Assembly: GCA_032209605.1 (NCBI GenBank)
Contig: JASFXZ010000001.1
Coordinates: 21,408,256 to 21,472,255, forward strand
Length of the DNA stretch: 64,000 nucleotides
Direction: 5' to 3'
Source: Mactromeris polynyma
Taxonomy: Eukaryota; Mollusca; Bivalvia; Venerida; Mactridae
Under the pieces are notes generated by a model, which searched no databases, was not told the origin of the DNA, and saw only the letters and a program-made list of their open reading frames with translations. Positions 50,036 to 63,142 of this stretch are shown one piece after another. A program made the translations under genes and the position numbers. Position 1 is the stretch's first letter. Each line of letters begins with the position of its first letter.

Positions 50036-50689
50036 AGCATCATAAACTGCTGACATTAGAGGCCCGTTGCTCATTTTAATATCCCTAATATGGTTACTAC
50101 ATAATTCAGTATTGAACTTTCGATGTTTTCTTTGTACTATCAGCAGATGTCAAGAATTTGAACAATAATTACATACATATTGACTGGACAGTACATAAGA
50201 AGATACAGCCAACTGTCAACCTGTTATAAATTATGAATATTTAATACACTATAATAAAACTAATGGTCAAACGAAAAATGTCTCTGCATTGTTTATGTTA
50301 ATTTAGTCCATTTGATCCGACTTTTATTTTGACAGAGTGTCCAAGATGACCAGTCCATTAATTATCTGACCGAAGCTATGAATAACATCAAAACGACAAC
50401 TAAGCGCAATAAACTATTGAAAAAGTCATGTTTTTTTTCTAAGTTTGACAGATGACCGCACCATTCCTAACTTCGCATAAATCAGTTGAAAAAAATTCAG
50501 ACACGTCAAGCAAAACATAACTGACCATTGTAATGAAATTTCCCACAATGTCAATCAAACATACATGCATAATTATGCAGCTTGGGTTTTAAAATGTCAA
50601 GGACGTATAATTGACGTACTGTCCAATCAGATCTTATGTGAGAAATATATGAACTTGTGTGAATTTTGGAAATTGTTGACGTCTCCCGT
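50036..50689. other. Non-coding stretch, nothing recognised
   Basis: No supported feature. Confidence 0.35.
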
Positions 50690-50865
50690 GATCGAATTGT
50701 TAAGGAGCATCAGCCGAGGGAGCGGAAGGTCTAAGGATTGAATCCCGGTTGGAGCCCGTACTGATATGGCTTGTGGTGAGCCTCCAGCTTGTTAAATGAT
50801 TGTCACCGTTTGCCTACCTAGCTGGTGCCTGGAATTTAAGAAGAAAAGTCGGTCATTGTTCAGAA
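50690..50865 (+). mobile_element. SINE-like element with tRNA-type head and conserved tail
   Basis: A-box-like ggagcatcagccgaggg and B-box-like ggattgaatcccgg are followed by a tail (ccagcttgttaaatg, tcaccgtttgcctacc) also found at 49912. Confidence 0.6.
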
Positions 50866-51184
50866 AGAATGTTTCTCATAAGTCAGAAATGGCTAGCCCT
50901 ATAAATAGGGGTGACACAATAAATTGACAATTCAACCACATTACGTTTACTATGATTGGAGAAGTATTAAACTGTATGGACAATATGGACTGGGTCTATT
51001 ACACTCACTGCTTATCCAGACCCTCATTTCACTCAAGATCTCAGCTGAGATTTGCCTCAAACTCATATTTTCAAGAACTTCTACTTCTAAGTGAATACAT
51101 GTATATTGGCATTTAAGCATAATCATTATTATTATCTTTAACCGTAATCTTTGAACATATTGTTTGCTAAAATATAATCTAAGA

Positions 51185-51305
51185 ACTAAAACTCCGAAGA
51201 ACTCATACATCTTTCACACTCAATATGAGTCACTATCTACATAACAGTAAATTTGTGATTTGAGCTTTTGAGTGCATGTTGAGTGCGAGTATCGGTTATA
51301 ATCCC
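51185..51305. mobile_element. Partial copy of inverted-repeat family E
   Basis: caatatgagtcac, tttgtgatttgag, gagtatcggttat and cccgg resemble the right half of 38282-38655 in order. Confidence 0.5.
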
Positions 51306-51307
51306 GG

Positions 51308-51425
51308 TCCCTGTTCTACACAGCCGTCTGTGGGGTCCACTTGATAACATGAATGATCGGGCTCAACTCCCGAGTACATTAAAGTATTTAAATCGGTCCA
51401 AGACCCGGGCTGTTACTTACCACGT
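51308..51425 (+). mobile_element. SINE-like fragment
   Basis: Has B-box-like gggctcaactcccga and ttaaatcggtccaag, the latter shared with the tail at about 47950. It directly follows the family E fragment. Confidence 0.45.
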
Positions 51426-52495
51426 TTTTATCCATCAAAGATACTAGTCACTACTATTTTTGGCATTTACGCAGTGCGGTTGGCTTCTTCAACATCATTT
51501 GATTTACATTGAAATTCAAAATTGAACCAACTGGGTTAAGACGGCTTCTGGAGTTAATTTATATTTAGAGAGCAAATTTGAACATAAAATCAAAGAAAAA
51601 CGACCCTTTGTGCCTCTGTAACTAAAATCCTAAATAATTACTTTTTTGTGTCTTAAATTTATTTTCAAGAGCCGAAATAATTCAGAAATGCCGACTATGT
51701 CAACAGAGTGTATTTCATGCTTCTTTTCTGATATCAGATTGCTGTTTACATTCTGGCAACAAGATGAACTAGCCTTTCGTCCCGTATTTACAGAATTCTG
51801 GAACAAAGCGAGCTGGAATCAAACACGATCTACAAACGACTTCTGTCAGACAACATCAGAGCAAATTAAAACGTCAAAACTTTTAAAATCTGAATCAGAA
51901 ACAATCCAGCGGCATTTGAAACATAGCTATTACAGATGGAGAACAAAGACATTCGCAAACATCTTAAATTATTGTTGAAGTTCTTATCTATTGAGTGAGC
52001 TATCGATTTAGACTCGTAAATCAAATCTTCATGTATGAAATGATCGTGGCGATCGATTTTCCGAATTTCATTAGCTTGGTTGAATTAGATACAGATGTTG
52101 TTAGGCTATTAAAATGTAACAACACCGCCCGTTGTCAAGGTATACGTGTTGATAGATTACGTAACGAATTACGTCACACAGACAATCGGCGGTATACAGT
52201 ATCGATATTATTATACGGCAAATCATTATGTTATCAAATTATAAACATCTGTATTTATTTCAATGCCCCAGGGGACAGTTTTAAACCTCTTCAAACTTGT
52301 AGCATGTGTTAACTATGACAAACTACATGCCGAAATGTCGGCGGACATATATCGGTTTTGAAAACATGACGGGTTTGATTTAGGCTATTGTTTTGAAATA
52401 GAAGATTGTCCGGTATGAAATTCTTTTGTTTGCATTGTTGATGATCCGTTGAATGTTGAGCAGAAGGGAGTGTGCAAACAGTCATCTCAACACCC
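51426..52495. other. Non-coding stretch, nothing recognised
   Basis: Two frames of 105-110 codons (51646-51978 and 51995-52312) are not supported by any recognisable domain. Confidence 0.3.
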
Positions 52496-52790
52496 GATAG
52501 TAATAATGATGATAATGATATTCGTGTAGGGGGTGGTTGTGGATGATAATGATGATGTTCGGAATCGTGGTGTGATGATGATGATGGTAATGATGATGCT
52601 GATGCAGATAATGATGATGATAAGGTCGGGAGTGGGATTGATAATGATAATAATGTTGAGAGTAGTTATAATACTTATGTCGGGGCGGTGATGATGATGA
52701 TGATGTTGGGGGTGGTGATGATGATGATAATGGTTTACTACAGAGTGGTGATGATGATAATACTGATATTGCGGCTCGTGATGGCATTCT
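52496..52790. repeat. Imperfect GAT trinucleotide tract
   Basis: Runs of gatgatgatgat broken by aatg and ggtggt. It is the same trinucleotide class as 35231-35815 but on the opposite strand, and it forces open a false Ser/His/Pro-rich minus-strand frame. Confidence 0.9.
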
Positions 52791-52845
52791 TTTCATTATA
52801 ATTTATTAAAGAAGTACATGTATGTATACATGTATATAGAATGAC

Positions 52846-52895
52846 CGACTCATACGGAGTCATATCGAGTCATATCGAGTCATACCGAGTCATAC
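52846..52895. repeat. 10-bp tandem repeat (gagtcatatc), about five copies
   Basis: gactcatacg, gagtcatatc twice, gagtcatacc and gagtcatac follow each other without gaps. Confidence 0.9.
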
Positions 52896-54900
52896 ATTTG
52901 CGTAGGTTATAACTTACACCACGCATTATAAGCTATCAAAATGCAAATATTTCATTGAAACAGATGTAACAGCTTAAAACAGGTTCCGAGTTGACATGGA
53001 AACCAGTGTATATACATTCAGGGCTTGAATATGGCTTTACGTCAGTGCTTATTGATATTATGGCACATCTTGAACAAAATGCAGTAAAATATAACCTTAA
53101 TTTGCTTCTAATAATTTATAATGGATGGCCAAATAACAGAAAAAATAACCGGTCCCTGTATTGCGCAATAACTGCTCACATATTCACGATACGCCAAGAA
53201 TCTAAAGGTAACCACTGCAAAGAAATGGCTCATACACCGGGGCTCTGCTATGACTGATTCAACGGGAAATCTTGTCATTTTACATTTCTTATTTAGCTTT
53301 CTTCTATCAGACGATATATTGTCTACAAACTGTCATATGGTGACAAATCGACTGCCATAAAATTTTCAGAAACTTTAAAAAAATCCCGAAGGAAAAATCA
53401 AACATTATGCTTTACTTTGATCGTGCAATGTGGAGTCATAAAAATAAAATCTGATGGAGACCGTCTAGTTACGGAAATTGACGGGTGATCTCCGATGTGA
53501 CATCGGAAGCGTTCTGATTGGTCGATATTAAAGTCGAGCGACGCCGTGATAATAATCGGTAAGTATACCGTTATTTACCGACAGGTTTTAGCTTAGAGCC
53601 AATTTGTCACCGAGCGCTCGCAATTCAACACTAAATGAATTAACGGCAAATTATTGTCCTTTTCGCCTGCAAATGAAATAATATTGCTCTCTTGCGGATG
53701 CCAATCAAAATTTTCATCCGACAATAAGGCGTACTTTATTTCAGTACGTAGGTAATAAAATAAAATAAAAGACTATTGCGTCCTGGGACCAGGAACTATA
53801 TATTTGTTCTCACTTTCTGAAATGTTGCAAGACAGAATTATGACAATCATTTCGATTTGTTCAAGAACTTCTCTTTCCGTCACTTAACTGAAATATTGGG
53901 ATAAGACGTCTATTGTTCTCAAAGAAGAAATTGTTGTTTTTATGTACTTTTATTTATAATAATCATACATAATTGCAGAGTGAACGAGCTCCTTGCAAAT
54001 GATGTAGAGAGTGATTTTCACAGGGTCTGGAAAGGCTAAATTCCCAGCACCGAGCGTGTAATACTACTAACCGTTACCCCGATGCGTAGCGTCTCTGTGC
54101 GCTGCACATTGGCACTAAGTATGCGGCTTCGAATTTAATCACTAGGGCATGGAAAAAAGTCTTTCCCGCGAATGTTAGTCAAATATTGTTATATGTAAAT
54201 GCATTGAATAAATTGCTTGGTGCGGCTTTTGGGTGAACGTCGAACGAGTACGTTTTTAATGCATGGAGATTTAAAGAAGTTACGTTTAAAGATCGCCTAC
54301 TTTCACTCACAACATATTTCAGTTAAGGCCCGTCTCAAACTCAAATTTAAAGAAAGCATAATTTGAGTTACAGAACTCACAGTTAGTAAAATAATGCTGA
54401 TATGCACACTAGATTAGGACACATCTTCATTACTATAAATGGCGACACTCTTTGTCGCATAACTTTTCATTATTACATTCAATGACACATTTGACTTAAC
54501 AGGGACTGAATTTGAGGAGTTGCTGGGACCAGGGTCTGGCACGGTCAAGGCTGGTTCCTGGCGATATTGTAGATCTATACCTTTCTTGTGTCTGAAATTT
54601 TCATATCAAATATATTTGAACATATTCGAAAAAAAATGAAATCATTAAAAAGTTAACATATTATAATCCAACAAAGAATAAAACTATGAGACGAGAATGG
54701 AGTAAAATATAAAGATAAAAAGATAAAGAAAAATATTTGCTAATCGGAGTAGAATCTAGTGTGTTTTTTAGTTTTATTTCCGTCCATATGGATGATTGTA
54801 CTTTACGGATTTGTATAAGCGACATATCAGTTCTTCGTTTTCACCCCTGATGTCAAAGCAATACGGATAAGCAGATAATTTAGCGCGAAAATCTTAAAGT
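52896..54900. other. Non-coding stretch with possible regulatory segments
   Basis: No gene is supported. Segments at about 53480-53760 and 53900-54010 have a mixed, CpG-containing, motif-rich look (see findings). Confidence 0.35.
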
Positions 54901-55082
54901 TACAGTAAAACCTCACTTAAAGAACACCTCAATAATAAGACCACTTCAAAATTAAGAACACAATTTTCAAGTCCATTTTCACTGGTTTGCTCTTTATTCA
55001 ACCTCAATATTAAGACCACCTCAATACTAAGACCAGTTGTTCAAGGGTCCTAAGGGTGGTCGCATTATTGAGGGTTACTGTA
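54901..55082. mobile_element. Miniature inverted-repeat element, family A, copy 3
   Basis: tacagtaaaacctcacttaa at the left and gagggttactgta at the right, with internal taagaccacctcaatactaa-type repeats. Confidence 0.9.
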
Positions 55083-55135
55083 CTTCTTTATCGAAACAGA
55101 GTTACAACTTTTTTGCGACAAGCCGTGAATACATT

Positions 55136-55213
55136 TCGAGGGTTCAGTGCAAGACTATACTAATTCATATATAAATACACAGGAGTGAGGATAGTCTTGC
55201 GCTGAACCCTCGA
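55136..55213. repeat. Stem-loop: 23-bp arms, 32-bp loop
   Basis: tcgagggttcagtgcaagac plus tat at 55136-55158 pairs with 55191-55213 with one mismatch. It starts about 50 bases after a family A element. It could be a tiny foldback element or a transcribed hairpin. Confidence 0.85.
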
Positions 55214-57843
55214 TTTGTACTTATGTAATGAAACTTTTGAACAAACGTCATTGTATTTATCGTATTAAGCCACGTGTTAAGGACCACAGATACGTAGTGC
55301 ACTTAGAAATATCACAGATAGCAATTATACTTATTTTTTCCTCCAAGCTAAATGCAAATGATTAACTTATCTTTTTCTCGATTTCCCCCGGTTTTATTAC
55401 ACTTAAATTATCGGCCGTTCAGTTCTTACTGTCCAATTTCTCGTTAAATCACGGCCATTGGTCATTTCATATTCGAGTCCGACTGTGACAGCGGTCATCT
55501 AAATTTGACATTTTATTGTCCATATGACACATTGCGCTTCTTTTAAATCTGTCACGAAGACACCATCTCATCCGTTTTTGTCTTTCAATGCCCAGTTTTT
55601 GACTAATGAATAAGATATTTTATAGACGTTGTTCTGTAGAAAATTAGTAATATCCCAAGAACGTATGACGTTCGCTAGAATAGAAATGAAAGTTTATAGG
55701 CATATTTTACGGCAAAATGTTAGTATACAGTATTGCGAGAAATAATTTCGGCGACGGTAAAAACAAAGGTTATTGTTATGAAGGAAGTAGACACTTCATA
55801 TTGTATATCTAGATAGATCTACTGATTGTAAGAAAAATAATGTGTTTTTTTTAAATTGTATAACTATATGGATAATTAAAATACTTAGTAGGAGATCAAT
55901 CCTATTCATACCACATTTTCGAATCAAGATACTGTATAAATGGTGAAGTTTGGGAGGCGGAAAAATTTGCGAATTTCGCGAATGCACACAATTCGCGAAC
56001 ATTTTCCACAGCGTTTATTTCCACATTTCACCGAAGTGTATTTTTATCATCGCACCGTGTTGCCGATATTTGTCGTCCGGTACTCCATTGAGTCACATCC
56101 AAAGCACTGTCTGTCAAATAATTGATTATGTAATAGCAATTGTTACGCAGTGTAGATATCATGCCCAAAGTAATTTCGGCGATACGCAAACAATACCGCT
56201 CGCAAAACGTCTGGAATCGACAATACGCGAACTTTTGGACACGCGATATTACCCACTTATACAGTAATTAACCTTTTACATATAAGGGGAGGTAAATACT
56301 GATATATATCTGAAAAAAGGAAAAATATGTCAAGAACATTCACTCATAATAACTCGAGATTATGATAAATGTGTTCCGGGAAATGAATACGATGATCTAT
56401 TTTCTATGAAAACTATTTTTTGGCACTTCTAAGGCAGATCTACATTTCTGTTTTCAGATACGAAGCCTTAATTACGTCGTACAGGAAGGTTTAAGTGAGT
56501 TGTGTCGCATATATTTCCGATTAAAGATTTCTTCAAAAACACTTGAAACCCCGATTAAATATTTAGACCAGTCTTCAACAATATTTGAGATTTTATTTAA
56601 TGTCCGACCGAAATCGATTAATGTGACCTACCTAAAAATATAACCGAATGCAGCATGGCGGAGTAATGCTGTTTCCGAGTCCCTCTAGTCTTTGGAAATA
56701 AGCGAAACAGCATTAAATTTGCTAAAAGTTTACGCCGAAATGGCGGACGAATACTGAATAATAGAATATTTAAAGAACTGAGATGAATTGATATGTGATT
56801 GGGCATTCAAATTTCCGCCTCTTTGAGTCTTGTTCAGGACACAACATATTCTGTAGTGTCCATTCTATAACCGGGAACTACTTTTTTACATATATCAATC
56901 CGCCGGGAGACGTGCGTGGAATAATATTCTGAAAATGTAAGTAATTAGGCAAACCTTATTGCATTATTGAAGTTTTTACTAAAATAGAGTGCAGGAAATG
57001 AAATCGTGTCTGTTCTTTACTTGGACATTCGCAATCCATCAAACTGGAAGGCCGCTATTTCCCCGCTGGTTTGAATTATTAAGAACCATTGGTCAACAAA
57101 ACTAATGGACCTAGGAATTTTGTGTATTGACGAACGTGTCAGAAAAGATGGATTTTTTCTGAGAATTACGACTACTGACCATCTTCTCAAACAATTTTCA
57201 TGAAATGTTAAACAACTTGAATGTAATCAATAAAATAGCCATTCATCGGGCGTGAGGCGTTTTTATATGGAGTGTCTGCCGAAATTCCTCGCATATATAG
57301 TATAGTGTATAATCGCCCTTCAATAGTCCCATTGAATATTTGTTCAAAATTACCATGTACAAATGCCATTAGTTCGCCACTATATAATGTTTCATATTCT
57401 ATAGCATGTATTAGATAGGCACAGTACATTACGCTTGGTCAGCGGTAATAGGAACATAATAGGACCATCATGTTTATGTCCCCCTCCTTAATCAATGAGT
57501 CACTCAGATGCTGTGGTCGCTGTAGGACGTTTGTGCGTACCATACCAAGCTTCGACATGTCCAGGTTACTCTAAACAAGAGTCTTGCTCCTTTGATTTTC
57601 TTAAAAAAATACTCGTTTGATGATTGTGATCTTTAGAAACTAGTCGTAAAATCAAAACTTGTACCACGTGCAGCAACGTCCAACGTATTTTACCAGGAGG
57701 ACGTCAAAGTTTAAGCATAAAACACCATGGTAACAGCGTTGAAGACTGCAATGTCATAGCAACCGATAAATGCATACGTTACGTTGCTTTATGCCATTAT
57801 GTCAGCAGTTGCCTTTCCATTCATTACAAAAGCGGTCACCGTA
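55214..57843. other. Non-coding stretch, nothing recognised
   Basis: Contains a run of ttcgcgaa-type repeats around 55966-56000 but no supported gene. The 105-codon frame at 55950-56267 has no recognisable domain. Confidence 0.35.
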
Positions 57844-58018
57844 TACAGTCGGACCTCGGTTCATTCGAATTCATTGGGTCTGTAATTTTATTTCGAATAA
57901 TACATGGTTTTGTAATGCCCATTTCAATTTGACGAGCATAAGATACATCGAAATATCTATTTCGGATGATACCAAGTATTCGGATAGAAGGTTGTCAAAT
58001 AAACGAGGTCCGACTGCA
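57844..58018. mobile_element. Miniature inverted-repeat element, family B, copy 3
   Basis: tacagtcggacctcggttca at the left and aaacgaggtccgactg at the right. The interior matches the family. Confidence 0.88.
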
Positions 58019-58766
58019 TAATTATATATACCGGTCAAAAGTGCGAACCCGCTAAGTACTAATTCACATAATTCGTAAAATGCCACTGAATATCTCTTTA
58101 TGTTAATCTTTTATTGTCGTATGTTGTAAAAAAACATGATTCAACTGAATTAAACTATCGAAAGGGTCGAGTTTAACATGTACATGTATAACACCTCCCA
58201 TTCATTGATTCTAACCACTTAGTCATAATGTATTACAGATGCAAAATGGGGGCTATCTCTTTTGACCAGTATATTTTAACTCAAATATATCAATGAAATG
58301 ATTCAACATAGAAAAATGCTACATTTCTCAATTAATTAATTGTTGTTGCTTTTTCAGTGAATTGTTTGTGATAGATATTTATTATTATGACTCAGAATTG
58401 AGGTTCACTCCTCCGTCATTAAAATAATTATTCATCATTAACAAGAGCAGTGTAGAGTTTGGGCGATTAGTACGAATGATAAATATCATTATGTATGTTG
58501 TACATTAGTAAAATATGGGACTTCGAAGCATTTTTAACTTCTTGTGGTCAATACTAATGTGTGACCATTGTAATAATTAAACGCCCATAAACATTGTTTC
58601 CAATTAGCTCGTTTTAAAGGTAGACAGTCTTTTTTTGACATAATATCCAAGTCATAAATTTGAGAAAATCGTTGGTAATTGCCTTAATACAGATGCACTC
58701 TACAACACCGCATTGTCATTGTTCTTACACGTTTCCCAAAACCCAAATACAAGAGTCCGATATCAG
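58019..58766. other. Non-coding stretch, nothing recognised
   Basis: No supported feature. Confidence 0.35.
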
Positions 58767-58931
58767 TACAGTTAAACCCCACTTAAAGACCACCTCAAAA
58801 TTAAGAACCGGTTTTTCAAGTCCATTTTCGCTTTTTTGCTCTTTATTCAGCCTAAATATAAAGACCAGCTCAATATTAAGACCAGTTTTCAAGGGTCCCA
58901 ATGGTGGTCTTATTATTGAGGTGTTACTGTA
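58767..58931. mobile_element. Miniature inverted-repeat element, family A, copy 4
   Basis: tacagttaaaccccacttaa at the left and gaggtgttactgta at the right, with TA at both edges. Confidence 0.88.
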
Positions 58932-59187
58932 TTTTCTACACTGACATACGTGCCGAGTTAGCGCTAGCATAGCAAATACCTATATCGGACTCGTGTTTTG
59001 CAGTTCCAGGAACATTTTAAGAAAAGTTACAATGCAATGTTTTAGAGTACGCCTTTAAGGAGCGATTGAAGCATGTTCTAAAATTATTACTTGACATATT
59101 TTGATAGAAAATAAGACTATATGCCTTTAAGGATTATAGCAATATTACACTCACTTCCGTGTTACCACTTCTTTTGTCGTTACAATG

Positions 59188-59374
59188 TACAGTCGGACCT
59201 CGTTCATTCGAATTCATCGGGTCCGAATATTATTTCGAATAATACATGGTTTCCAATACTAGTACCCCATTTCAATTTGACATGCCTACGAATATACAGC
59301 GGCAATTGATATTTATTTCGGATGATACCAAGTATTCGGATAACAGATTGTCGAATAAACGAGATCCGACTGTA
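59188..59374. mobile_element. Miniature inverted-repeat element, family B, copy 4
   Basis: tacagtcggacctcgttcat at the left and aaacgagatccgactgta at the right. This is one of the best preserved copies. Confidence 0.9.
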
Positions 59375-59687
59375 TCTCAACAGCGCGAAATTAGATAAAT
59401 TTACAGCACAGTACATTTATATGTGCTATGAGCGGGCTTAGTTTAACACTATTAATTGGTTCGCATGTTTTACAAACAACAAAACAGAAGCAATGTCAGC
59501 AACAAAGTGAATATAATAACAACAACAACAACTTAACACCAAAAGTCACCGACATCATAAAATATGTACAACAAAAAACAAAACAGCAACCTATATTCAT
59601 CACGAACAGATTAATTAGAAAACCAAAGTGAGATAATTTATAGAGTATTATACAGTCATTCACATTTTGTTTTCTCTTACCTATATA

Positions 59688-59768
59688 GTGATACCTCTAT
59701 AAAGCAACACCCTTTTTGATATGCAAAGTATGGCTGTTGTGGAGAGGTTGTTGCTCTATAGAGGTTAC
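59688..59768. repeat. Short inverted repeat, about 20-bp arms
   Basis: gtgatacctctataaagcaa at 59688 pairs with gttgctctatagaggttac at 59750-59768 with few mismatches. It may be another miniature element type, lying directly before a family A copy. Confidence 0.65.
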
Positions 59769-59861
59769 GTTGGTAGCTATATTTACAGCTGGAAATGAAT
59801 TTGCTCTTGCAGACTGGAAGCTTCTCAAGAGATGACCGTTCTGAAAAGATTGTACTGTATA

Positions 59862-60078
59862 TACAGTAAAACCTCACGTAAGACCACCTCAATAATAAGA
59901 CCACCTCAACAATAAGACCACCTCAATAATAAGACCACTTCAAAATTAAGAACAAAACTTTCAAGATCATTTTCACTGTTTTGCTCTTTACTCTACCTCT
60001 GAATTAAGACCACCTCAATAGTAAGATCAGTTTTCAAGGGTCCCAATGCTGGTCTTATTATTGAGGTTTGGCTATGTA
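59862..60078. mobile_element. Miniature inverted-repeat element, family A, copy 5 (expanded)
   Basis: Left end tacagtaaaacctcacgta. The inside has three successive aagaccacctcaa.aat units, so it is longer than its relatives. The right end (ttgaggtttggctatgta) is decayed. Confidence 0.8.
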
Positions 60079-61059
60079 TATATCATTCATCACAACCATT
60101 GCTCAACGCCGACCCCAACTTAGCGAGCATTATTTCTATTGTTCGGAAATTATTGAGACACTGTCACTTTTTCACAATTTTCGCAACGGTTTTCGATCAA
60201 ATTTGGTACGAGCGTGTAGAAATCCCTCATACGTCAAAAGAACAAATGTGGTTGTTATCAAAAGGTTGGATTGAAGCCGAAGTTAAACTAGGCGTTGTTT
60301 CAGATTGTATATGTATTACAAGCAGCAGAGTAAGTGGTTATAAAGCTGGAGATCACTCTCAATACTAAACAAGAAATATTAACCAATCCGCGTCAAGGTA
60401 ACACACGTTTTTCGGGTGAAGAGAAGTTGGTTTAGTGGTTAACGTAAGATTTGATTGGTTTGCACAACGCTGATATGCAAATAGCAAACCCATGTTAGTA
60501 CGGCTGCGCCTAAAAAATCTCATTCTCAACTATTTGATCGAATATTAATGTTTATTACATATATATGCTAGTACCTAATCAGACTAATTGGTTCAAATTC
60601 AGAACATTATACAAATAATTTTGGAATCTAAGTACTTTTGTTAATTTTCAAGCACAACAATGAGATTTACATAAGCTTTATAACCTCGGACGTTGAACAG
60701 TAACATATTTAGACTAATTGCTACGGTTAAGTAGCAGTGTTGTATCTTATCGCAGTAGTAGAGGCATTAAAATATGAAATGAATTAACCTAAAACAAAAG
60801 GTATTTGATACAAAATAAAAGCTATCCACTTACACACAGATAAATGCTGTTAGAGTATCAAATACTATGATTAAGCAGCGTTTATTGGTATCATAAGCAT
60901 CTAATGCCTTTAACCATTTGCCATGACATGAACTATTATGTCATAAACATGATACAATTCCATTATTATCAAATACAGGCATACATCGAGAGCAGAACCA
61001 TTGACGGGTATACATCTATAAGACATGATGAAAAATCTTAATATTGACAGTATGCTATC
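60079..61059. other. Non-coding stretch, nothing recognised
   Basis: A frame at 60099-60368 (89 codons, TTG start, directly after the family A copy) has a non-repetitive peptide but no recognised domain or ATG near its start. Confidence 0.3.
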
Positions 61060-61069
61060 AGAACAAGCA

Positions 61070-61152
61070 CAACAACATTATCAACAATAATAGCATCAAC
61101 AACAACAACAACAACAACAACATTATCAACAATAATAGCAGCAACAACAACG
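61070..61152. repeat. Imperfect ACA/CAA trinucleotide tract
   Basis: Runs of caacaacaac with two copies of acattatcaacaataatagc about 52 bases apart. Confidence 0.85.
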
Positions 61153-62902
61153 CCACCATTTGCAACCATTTTAAAAAACAACACATACAAGCAACATGTC
61201 GAAAAGCTTAAATTAACAACAGTCACAAAACAGATGAAACAATGACAAAAAATGATTACAACATGCCTGGCTCAATAAACAATGCGTATAAAAACGATTT
61301 GATATCATTGAGTTTCTAATTTATTTTATTGAAAGGTATAGAAAAGAAAAAAAATCCGCTTTGAAGTTCTAATATTTCTATTTTCACAACTGTTACCAAG
61401 GCTACATTGTCAATACGTACCGTTAATGTATTATTGATAAAAATACCAACGTTAGCTAGATTTCTACAATTAAACACAATTCTATTAATTTTACATGCAA
61501 ATACCGTATGTTACCATTCGTACCATATGTTCGTCATATAAATAAATGGGGAAAATCTTTTAACTATCAACATTAAAACTGGAATTATTTATGCGTATTT
61601 ATAAATATACAATTCGTAAGCTGTGTTATAAAAAAAGCACATATGACGTTTTATTCTTAAACGCTTCAAGATTAAGAATCTGTTATTAACATTTGAAATT
61701 TAACAACAAATTATTACCAAGTAGTTTGAAGTGGTCCTCATTTGTTTATCTAATTTAGTTTTTGCCGTTACTCTCCTTGGAAACTGTTTCTAAGAATATG
61801 TTTCATTATGTTTCAAATGTCTAATTCACGTGGAAAACATTGTAAAATATTTTATTGCCGTTTTTTTTTACTTAATTGTTTTGATGACAGCAACAACGTA
61901 AAAGTTCTACAATTTACACCATAGAAAACCCATTTTACAGTACTTCACTAAATGCATCACAAGCCGAAACATCTGTTGCGCTCGTGTAATTGAAACAGGG
62001 TTCAATTTTCATTTATAATTCGCTTTTCGTCTCAGATTATACCCTGCAAATATATTTATTTGTATCTCTATCGTTGCGAAAGATGGGAGCTTAAGATAGA
62101 CGCGTATCTGAAATCTATAATCTATATCACGTGACATAGTGAGTGGGCATCGGCGCACGAGAAAATCTGCCCTTCGGCATGAGTGAGCTATTATCATATG
62201 TCAGAAAGTGTGGTAAACATTTTACAATTTTCAGACCGCATTACCCAAGTTATCACTGATAATAATCTTATCGAATTTATTTAAAATACGTTTAGTACAC
62301 GAACAAATCTGTGAATAATGCGTATACATACGAACGGCGAAAAGCACTAGATTCTCGTTTCAATTCTCGTGGCTTGCGAGATTTGTAAAAAATCAGGGCT
62401 ACACTGTCCGCTTCTTACATTCATATAGTAAAAAGGCTTTCGTGAAAATTCGATATAGCTAAGAATCCCAGTACTGTGGTCAGTTGTTGTTTTTGTTCAT
62501 AAATTGGAACGTAATTTGACGTAAAAGAAAAGTGAAGCCAATGAGATGTTAAACCACGAACTGGCCACACATCTGACCACTAGGTGAAGTCATATGAAGG
62601 ACAAAGATGGTCAAATTTCTCAAACTTGTTTTCCAATTTTCCAATAGAACTTGTTGTTATTTGATTTCATTATTACATTAAACCCTCAGATGTTGGGTGT
62701 AGTATTGTTGATCACATCAGTAGCAATAGAGTCCATTTCTTTGACGTCACATCTATAAGCACGATACAAAGAGAGGGCAAAGATGGTTTGTAACCGACTC
62801 AAAAATTATCAAGCGTTTATTAATCTGAGTAAATTACAATGTAACGTTAGAGATATAATCAACCAACTTTCAATGTTATGAAACATTAACCAATTTTCTA
62901 TA
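61153..62902. other. Non-coding stretch, nothing recognised
   Basis: No supported feature. Confidence 0.35.
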
Positions 62903-63142
62903 TACAGTAAAACCTCACATGAAGACCACCTCAATATTAAGACCACAATTTTCAAGTCCATTTCCATTGTTTTGCTCTTTATTCAACCTCAATATTTAGA
63001 CCACCTCAATATTAAGACCACAATTTTCAAGTCCATTTTCACTGTTTTGCTCTGCATTCAACCTCAATATTAAAACCACCTCAGTAATAAGACAAGTTTT
63101 CAAGAGTCTCGAAGGTGGTCTTATTATCGAGGTTTTATTGTA
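62903..63142. mobile_element. Miniature inverted-repeat element, family A, copy 6 (with internal duplication)
   Basis: tacagtaaaacctcacatga at the left and gaggttttattgta at the right. The block caattttcaagtccatttcc (second copy ttttc) occurs twice, about 70 bases apart, so the element has duplicated internally. Confidence 0.88.

Noticed and set aside
51646..52312. Two adjacent plus-strand frames of 105-110 codons
   Set aside because: No recognisable domain, and neither shows defensible exon signals.
60099..60368. 89-codon frame after a family A element
   Set aside because: No ATG start in good context, no domain recognised, no exon signals I could defend.
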